DNA from: Halichondria panicea
Taxonomy: Eukaryota; Porifera; Demospongiae; Suberitida; Halichondriidae
Direction: 5' to 3'
DNA length: 64,000 nt
Assembly: GCF_963675165.1 (NCBI RefSeq)
Contig: NC_087393.1
Span: 4,513,202 to 4,577,201 of the forward strand
Part shown: positions 57,131 through 64,000 of the stretch, piece after piece
Layout: each line of letters begins with the position of its first letter
Numbering within the stretch: the stretch's first letter is position 1
The notes under the pieces: generated by a model
The model's database searches: none
Told to the model about the DNA's origin: nothing
What the model saw: only the letters and a program-made list of their open reading frames with translations
Made by a program: the position numbers and the translations under genes

Positions 57131-60100
57131 ATGGCTGCTTGTATTGAGGAGGGAGCTAGTGCAATGTCCGAGGAGGAGGAATACAGGAAGGAATGCAGTC
57201 ACTACAGCAGAGGTTGCTCTTTTGTGGTGAGGCCTTGTTTTGGGCTCTACATCAACATCTGAATTATAGAATGCCACGTAAAGGTTTATATGATGTTCTA
57301 TGATGTTCTATTGAATGCGCCATTAATTTCCCTCAGTTATCCATCCATACATACATATATACACACAAATAGTCACCCTGCTGCGGTAGAGTGTATCCAT
57401 GCCGACTGTGTCATGATGACAAGGAGCTTCATGAGATAGACAGACATGCTGTATCTCAAGTCGTGTGTCGCAAATGCTCCAAAAGACAACCAGTAAGCAA
57501 TTAAATGACGTGTTTTGATAGCCATATTTTTGTTTTGGATTGTCTAATTACCGCAGCGAGGTATACGGCAGTGTGTGTCTGTATGTAGACTGCTACAGCT
57601 GCAAAAGCATTATTTTATAATTATATTCACTGATTGACATACAAGAAAACGTTACTAGAAACATTCTTATATGTTTCTAGTAATGTTTTCTTGTATGTCA
57701 TTCATATACTTTGTGTTCTAGAGTTATGCTAAATTAACTTTGAACGCCTTTGCAGACTCGTTTGCAGCAAAATCTGTTGATATAGCTTAGCTATTCTACT
57801 TAGTAGTTAGCTCTGCACTAGAACGCTAGCTATTGGTAGCTGCTTGAGTGAGAAAAATCACTGCTTCAAGCGTTGCAGCCATTAATAATTTAATATGGAC
57901 TTTGAGCTTTCAGCATCCTTTTTAGCAACAACCATGGTTGATCACTTTTTACTGTACATTACTCCAAAAGCTTCATGCCCTAAAACTTTGGTACCTTCAC
58001 CGAGGCATGTGCTTTCATTCCAACAGTAAACATTGCATTCCGTATACTGACATAGTAGACCAATGATTACTAGCCTCGTTTAAGAAAGCAAAATTATGCT
58101 AATTTTGAGTACCGACCAGTAACTTTGGTTGGATTTTCCGACTTACATACTTCACACTATTAGTCGAGAATTGTCTTGTTGATTCTAATGAACAATCCCC
58201 CACTGGTGACTCCCTCCCCACTTGTTTTTGTCTTATATGACTAATTGGTATCTGTTCAGTTGGGCATTGATAGAATATCTGTATTGTATGTTAATTAATC
58301 ATTAACAAACTCTATTTTAGTGAACTTTTCAGTGCTAGCAATTGTTATTTATATGATTAAGAATGAGTACAGTAAATCCGTAACAGTCACCAACGGCTGC
58401 AATAAAGAGGTGGCATACTAACATAGGTTGAAACACATGCTATGAAGACTTGGGGCCTATTTGAGGTCCGATATTCGTGCATGAATCACTACAAGTTTAG
58501 TGCATTGATGTCGTTGCGGTCATGTGATAGCGTCCTGGCCAATTGCACTAGCACTTGTAATGATTCATGCACCCATGTCAGGACCTCCTCTGGGCTGTAA
58601 TAGTACACGTATATATCAGGTGTACTTCTGTATGCACTCTTGATACTATGACCAGCTAGGGTGTATTGGATTTGTACTGGATTCCTAAGAGCACAGCCCA
58701 ATGGTTCAAATCCATGGGTATAGGTGGTTGGTTTGTATTGTGATTCTTTGATCTTTATGTAGCATCCTGTACTTTAGGAAGTCTAGTTCTCAACTGTATG
58801 TGGTGCGCTGAGGAATGCATATACTTCAGTAACTTCAATACTGTATAGCGGGTAATTTCGGTTGGGGGGAGGGGGAAAAACATTCGTTATTTAGTCACTT
58901 CGTGGATAAAAGTTTCGTGGTTGCTGCTTGCACTGCAGGTAAAAGTAGGCAAAGTCGCTTCATTCGTGGGTAAAATATTTGTAGTCAGAGCTTCTACCAC
59001 GAAAACCACGAATTTGCCCCACGACCGCTATACGGATTTTGTGGTCAGGCCAGGATCCACACTATAGAGTATACGAAGGTTTTTCCATAGTACTCGAGCA
59101 CATCATGGTACAAGACATTGTAGAAGATGACCTGCTTATTATATAGGGGGATCCCAATACACAATGCTTACTGAAACCTGTCACTATTAAGAGGGCCATA
59201 TTTGATTGTTGCTGTTTGCTCACCTGTACCCGTGCTACCAGCTGTAATATCGTGTTCTGTACGATACACGTAAATAAGGAAGTGGATGTATAGCTGTACT
59301 CCCGCTGTATATAGCCCCTTTGCAAGAAGTATGCGCCAGTCTGTCAGGTCAGTGTGGTCTTGCACTTTTAGGCTTCCCAACAATTCCCTCAACCACAAAC
59401 CCCAACCTCACTTGCCAGTATCACCGTGGTAACACACTTACGAGTGGACGATTGTGGTGGCCTAGAGTTGTTTGAAGCATCAGTTGTCCTTATTGTGGTG
59501 TAGAACAGCTGGCTGTGTTGTCACTACTGGCGTGCCATACCGAAATCATATACATGTCAATCTGTGATGTCAGAGACCCTACTGTCTGTTTAAACAAATA
59601 AACGTTTTTTTTTGTTCTGTACGCAAATATTCATTCCTGATTGAAATCACACTCTGGGTATGATTAAATCACGTATTCTGTTTGTGTATATTTGTAGGAG
59701 TACATTTTGTTGAAATTAAGTGCAAACATGTCTGCCACATTTTTCCCGTCGTAAAGAACTATGTTAAATGCTTGTTAAATCTTGCTCGAGGCATTATAAA
59801 CACTCCTTGAGGCTAGTGTCTGCACACAGATAACAGGCAATTACTGTAGTCTATGCATGTAGAGCTTGTAGTCAGTCTCTTATTCTGTGCGTGTAGAGCT
59901 TGTAGTCTCTTATTCTGTGCGTGTAGAGCTTGTAGTCTCTTATTCTGTGCGTGTAGAGCTTGTAGTCTCTTATTCTGTGCGTGTAGAGCTTGTAGTCTCT
60001 TATTCTGTGCGTGTAGAGCTTGTAGTCAGTCTCTTATTCTGTGCGTGTAGAGCTTGTAGTCTCTTATTCTGTGCGTGTAGAGCTTGTAGTCTCTTATTCT

Positions 60101-63100
60101 GTGCGTGTAGAGCTTGTAGTCAGTCTCTTATTCTGTGCGTGTAGAGCTTGTAGTCTCTTATTCTGTGCGTGTAGAGCTTGTAGTCTCTTATTCTGTGCGT
60201 GTAGAGCTTGTAGTCTCTTATTCTGTGCGTGTAGAGCTTGTAGTCTCTTATTCTGTGCGTGTAGAGCTTGTACTCTCTTATTCTGTGCGTGTAGAGCTTG
60301 TAGTCTCTTATTCTGTGCGTGTAGAGCTTGTAGTCTCTTATTCTGTGCGTGTAGAGCTTTTAGTCTCGTTTGTCGTGTGATCAATGGTAATGTGTCTGAT
60401 TGCTTGTTTAGGTGCAAGTCATGTCCTCACCTTATTTGAGGAGCGTAATAGAAGTAGCATGCTGAGATTGGTGCTGAGATTGGGTTGAGAGTTGTATGGC
60501 TTGTGCTTGATTTGTTTTAGATTCCATTCGAGTTTGTTTAGCAGGGAATTATGAGCCATAATTCCCCCAAAAATGTTAGGATACAAATGATGTAATGCTG
60601 CTAGCTATGCATGGTGGCATTAGATGTGCATTGTGTGTGTGTGTGGTGTGTGTGGTGTGTGTGTGTGTGTGGGTGACACTCTGTGTGGTTTTGCTCGTAC
60701 AGGTTGGTGAGAAGTGTGTCGAGTGTGGTATACTCTTTGGGAGGTATTTCTGTGCCGTGTGCCGTCTCTATGACGATGCGGACAAGGGTCAGTTCCATTG
60801 TGACAAGTGTGGACTATGCAGGTACATGTACATGTACACTCACAAACAAATAGCAGGCTTCCTGTGTAAGAACAATCTCTACCATTGCAGCACGAATGTT
60901 GTTGTGTCCTGTGTTATTGTTGACTATACACGTGTACCCTCATAGGATACATGAGTGTCCACTTCACCATGTACACACATCCACCAACGTGTGCCCACCC
61001 CCCACACACACACACACACTTACCTCCACCCCCACCCCACACACACACACAAACACAGAGTTGGAGGACAGGACAATTTCTTCCACTGCGACAACTGTGG
61101 GTTCTGCCTCTCTCTGGCCATGAAGGACGGGCACACCTGTCGACGTCAGATGTCCAAAGACAACTGTCCAGTTTGCATGGAGGTACTAACTACCCTAGAG
61201 CCACGTTAATGGTAGCACTATTCAGCAATGGCTGATGAAAGATGAAGGGGGCCATTTCTTGTGATATTTGGCAAGCTTTCGTAGTTTGATTACAGTACTT
61301 TAGTATCCTGTTTGTTCCCTCACAGGATATCCACACTTCCAGGACAGCTGCACACGTACCTAACTGTGGACATCTGCTACACATGTGAGCTATACATGGC
61401 TGGGCATGAATCCCCTCGAGGCATTTTGTACATGAGAATAATAATCTGAGCATATGTATCTGCCATGTTACGTTAATGAGGTGTAGTTACTTGTAATGCT
61501 CGTTTGTTCAAAACATATCATGTTTCAAGCTGTTTTTTCAGTGCATTCGGCTTGAAATGTATCTCATTAGCCTGCCAATAGTGAATTAGTGCAAGTATGT
61601 CCGTTAGCAGGTACTGGTAGGGTCCATTATTTGAAGCCATTCTGTGAGCTAGCTAGCAGGGGTAGAGTGTTGGTGTTTGTGTGTGTGGCTGACATGTTTG
61701 TGAGTGTGTGTTACTGTTACTCTTGCTCACACAGGACCTGCTATCAAGAGATGATGCGGAAAGGGTATGTCTTTGAACTGAGTAGTTTGCTAACAAATAC
61801 ACTGATTCACAATGGGCCTATGAACAAGATACATATCATATGGATTCCACACACTGCCTTTGTGTTCATAACAGCCGGTAGTGTCATCAATGCCTAAGAA
61901 TGTGCTTTCAGGAATAGTCTGTGGTACATACTTTGCAACTGATGTGGGTGTCATGTTTTCAGTGTTTAAGTCGCACTGCTACGAGTATTACGTCATGTTA
62001 CATAACACGCTTTTCTAAGGCTTTGCAAAGCATTCAGATATAAGACATTAGTCTAGCAGTCAACAGAGACACTCTATACATACTCAAAACTACGATTTTT
62101 GCAGTATTTAATTGTAATAACAAAAGTATTAGTTTGTAAACTAATGGAGCAATTTGGTCTTGTGTCTCTGTCCAGCCTGTACCAGTGTCCCCAGTGTCAG
62201 ACCAGTCTAGCAGACATGAGCTCTCATTGGAGGCACATGGACACAGAGAGAGAGGCATGGCAACTACCACAGCACCTGCAGGAGTTTAAAGTCAAGGTGT
62301 GTGCACTGAAGTATAGATGTACGGTGCAGTGCTAACTGTTTGCTTTGTATTGAGTGATGCATGCATATAGAGCTCTCCTGTGCTAGCTCAGGTTGCTTGG
62401 TATGTTTTGAAGCTGTGTTCTGAAGCTGTGCATTACTCGTAACTGCTAGCTAGTACAGTACAATGCAGTGTGGTGGCTTTCCTTGTGACTTTTAGTTGTG
62501 GTTTTAAGTTTTAAAATTGGACCACCATTGTTGAGATTTATTTATGAGTAGCCATATCCCTACTAATGAATGCATTCTTCCTCTTCAGGTGAGGTGTCGT
62601 GACACTAATTTCCATGTGGTTGGGTTCAAGTGTGCTGAGTGTGACTCATACAACACGGTGCGGTGCGGGACTGAGGAGCTACCTGAAGACCCTCACCCTG
62701 GTCCCGGGGGATTGGCGGGAATCATCAGGCGAGTAGCAGCGGCTGCTGGTGATGGAGACAACCAAGAAGGAGAAGAGGATGAGAGCGGTGCGTTTCTAAT
62801 GCAATACTTAGTGGTGTTGGGGGTTTGGAAGGTCCTATTTCAAATCAGTAATTGCATACGGTGCATGTACGTTTGTGTAAACAGTTGTGATTACTTAAGT
62901 TTCATATGTAACAGGCTTTTGTTAAAATAATGCTGTCCAACGTCACTACTATAATTATTTATTCTTTCTCTTCAGATTCCAGCTCTAATGATGAAAGTGG
63001 TGGTAACTCTGATAATGACTCGGACCATGATGGAGCCAATGAGGGGCCTGGTAGCTCGGCTCACCGTGGCAACCAACAACCAGACGCAACGGACAGAGAT

Positions 63101-63952
63101 CATCACCATGATGATGCGGCTAATGATGATCCAAGCGAGGATGCCCCTCGTAGACATATCCACGACGACGGAGATGTCGATGAGGCTAGTTATGATGGGG
63201 ACGAGAGTGACTATGAGGAAGATTATAATTCTGAAACTTCAGAAGAATTTTTCGATTGCTCGAGTCATATTGAGCGAAAGAATTTCCCCTTGATCCCTCG
63301 TCAAAGGCAGAGACAAAGCATGAGTCGACCAATCAGATTGCAGACGAGGCAGTGGCCCCAGTGGTGGGAGAGCGAGGGAGAGGAGGAAAAAGTTTGCGAA
63401 AGTTCTGTAATTAGAACACATCCAACGTCACATGTGTGTAGTAGCCCTGGTCACAAGCGATCTCGAAAACCACACCCACCTATTCAAGTCATGGTCGAGC
63501 AACTGAACGTTATGGATATATGGGGATCTGATTATTTCACCGACTCATTCTCTGAAATGAGCTCCGAGAACAGCTGCGAAGAAGATACCGGATTTGAGGG
63601 CATGAAGTTTTCACAACAACAGCCGGCTCCACTGAAAAAAAGACCATCGATTAATAATATACCGTCATTTAATGTCCAGAATGATACGGCCAGCCAAGAA
63701 GGTCAACTGACTCGAATGTATTGCAAATCTCCGTCTCTAACAGTTCCCATTCAGAACAGACTCAATACACGCTGCTCATGTGATGCTAGTAACGGTCATG
63801 ACTCTACCACCGTCTCATCGCTGAGAGAGACCGATTTGTTGCCGGTTAAGGACTCAAATAATGCCGTTTGTTCAACGTGGGTACGAAAATCATCAAGCGA
63901 AGAGTCTTGGGTGACAGCTAATGAGGACTTAGAACTGGGCACTCTTGTTTAA
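57131..63952 (+). CDS. RCHY1: RCHY1/PIRH2-like E3 ubiquitin ligase with long acidic C-terminal extension (9 exons)
   Basis: RCHY1 (PIRH2) is a RING-H2 ubiquitin ligase; known vertebrate targets include p53. Exons are 57131-57226, 57373-57492, 60703-60821, 61059-61182, 61326-61384, 61735-61764, 62176-62296, 62589-62787 and 62976-63952. They total 614 aa in frame. The CHY finger (about 20-95) has CSHYSRGC, CCGRVYPCRLCHDD and CRKC. The CTCHY finger (about 95-145) has YFCAVCRLYD, FHCDKCGLCR and FFHCDNCGFC. The RING (148-190) has CPVC, CGHLLH, TCYQEM and CPQC. The last finger keeps CAECDSYNT, but the first Cys pair is reduced to CRD. After about 265 there is a 350-residue extension rich in Asp, Glu, Ser and His, absent from vertebrate RCHY1 (about 260 aa). 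Intron 2 is 3.2 kb and repeat-filled. The acceptor of exon 4 follows a CA repeat rather than a pyrimidine tract. Confidence 0.93.
57555..58022. repeat. Diverged GCCTCGG-family repeat in RCHY1 intron 2
   Basis: It starts GCGAGGTATACGGCAGTGTG and ends TACCTTCACCGAGGCATGTG, with the middle motif TTAGCTCTGCACTAGAACGC as in 42226-42806. It is more diverged than the other copies. A 26-bp inverted pair around ACATACAAGAAAACGTTACT lies at 57638-57699. Confidence 0.7.
58844..59035. mobile_element. MITE related to 4407-4606 in RCHY1 intron 2
   Basis: TATAGCGGGTAATTTCG at 58844 is answered near 59022 by CGACCGCTATA, with interior arms TTCGTGGATAAAAG and CGTGGGTAAAATATTT. It shares the internal GTAAAAGTAGGCAAAGTCGC-like word (in reverse) with 4480-4510. 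Confidence 0.7.
59850..60365. repeat. 30-bp minisatellite, about 17 copies, in RCHY1 intron 2
   Basis: The unit is TCTTATTCTGTGCGTGTAGA plus GCTTGTAGTC. A few units carry four extra bases (AGTC), giving 34 bp. Repeats are almost identical, so the array is young or homogenised. It is open in several frames on both strands only because the unit lacks stops and is a multiple of three. Confidence 0.9.
60634..60673. repeat. GT microsatellite before RCHY1 exon 3
   Basis: An interrupted GT tract lies about 30 bp upstream of the exon 3 acceptor at 60703. A CA tract sits before exon 4 (61000-61057). Both lie inside RCHY1 introns. Confidence 0.7.
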
Positions 63953-64000
63953 TCATCTGTATCTATTCTTCCTCGTTTTTTTGTGCATTTCTAAATTTCT

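Noticed and set aside
59853-60439. Open frames of 60-130 aa on both strands
   Set aside because: They arise from a 30-bp minisatellite without stop codons; several frames on both strands stay open, which is not coding evidence.
1-64000. tRNA or rRNA genes
   Set aside because: No cloverleaf with A and B boxes or rRNA core sequence was recognised on either strand by eye.

Overview
The window is eukaryotic and metazoan. Genes are split by short GT-AG introns, mostly 50-300 bp. Two housekeeping genes are animal-like (RPF1 and RCHY1) and the DNA is packed with small inverted-repeat transposons. A sponge (demosponge) is my best guess, from the compact intron-rich layout and the style of the receptor ectodomains; this is inference, not proof.

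Positions 1-53.1 kb hold a tandem array, all on the minus strand, of single-pass receptor genes. The common plan is a signal-peptide exon, one ectodomain exon (about 180-200 aa), zero to three Thr/Ser/Pro stalk exons, a stalk-plus-transmembrane exon, and a cytoplasmic-tail exon dense in tyrosine motifs (NEAYxxV, YDYV, NPxY). Nearly every intron is phase 1, so modules can be exchanged without breaking the frame. I see three receptor classes. Alpha (ectodomain with CCGxVxxW, FQIWRP and PGDVVGYYL) includes 26-1696, 2978-5364, 11799-15179, 31554-34976, 38760-41540 (two ectodomains), 47714-49608 and 50831-53055. Beta (ectodomain starting AQTT..CGTGFPAVDSLQPS, with a different TM/tail) includes 17013-18551 and 21093-23185. 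A Reeler-domain receptor at 6168-9153 carries the beta-class TM/tail. Models for 26-1696, 2978-5364, 11799-15179, 17013-18551, 31554-34976 and 47714-49608 splice in frame from ATG to stop. Others carry one small frame lesion or are clear pseudogenes.

The array has been reshaped by duplication. A block at about 10.2-23.2 kb is repeated at about 30.05-45.1 kb. At 28.4-30.3 kb several receptor pieces are joined end to end in a recombination mosaic. Relics of the 3' exons of RPF1 and of internal exons of RCHY1 lie between receptor copies, which suggests that the duplicating unit once included the edge of the flanking housekeeping pair.

A 3.7-kb insertion at 24235-27910 has CACTG...CAGTG ends and holds a 37-bp satellite. 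Many MITE-like fold-backs and decayed non-LTR reverse-transcriptase pieces fill the gaps.

Positions 54.7-63.95 kb hold RPF1 (ribosome biogenesis, minus strand) and RCHY1/PIRH2 (CHY-CTCHY-RING E3 ligase, plus strand). They are head to head with 176 bp between start codons. The RCHY1 homologue has an acidic/serine-rich C-terminal extension of more than 300 residues.
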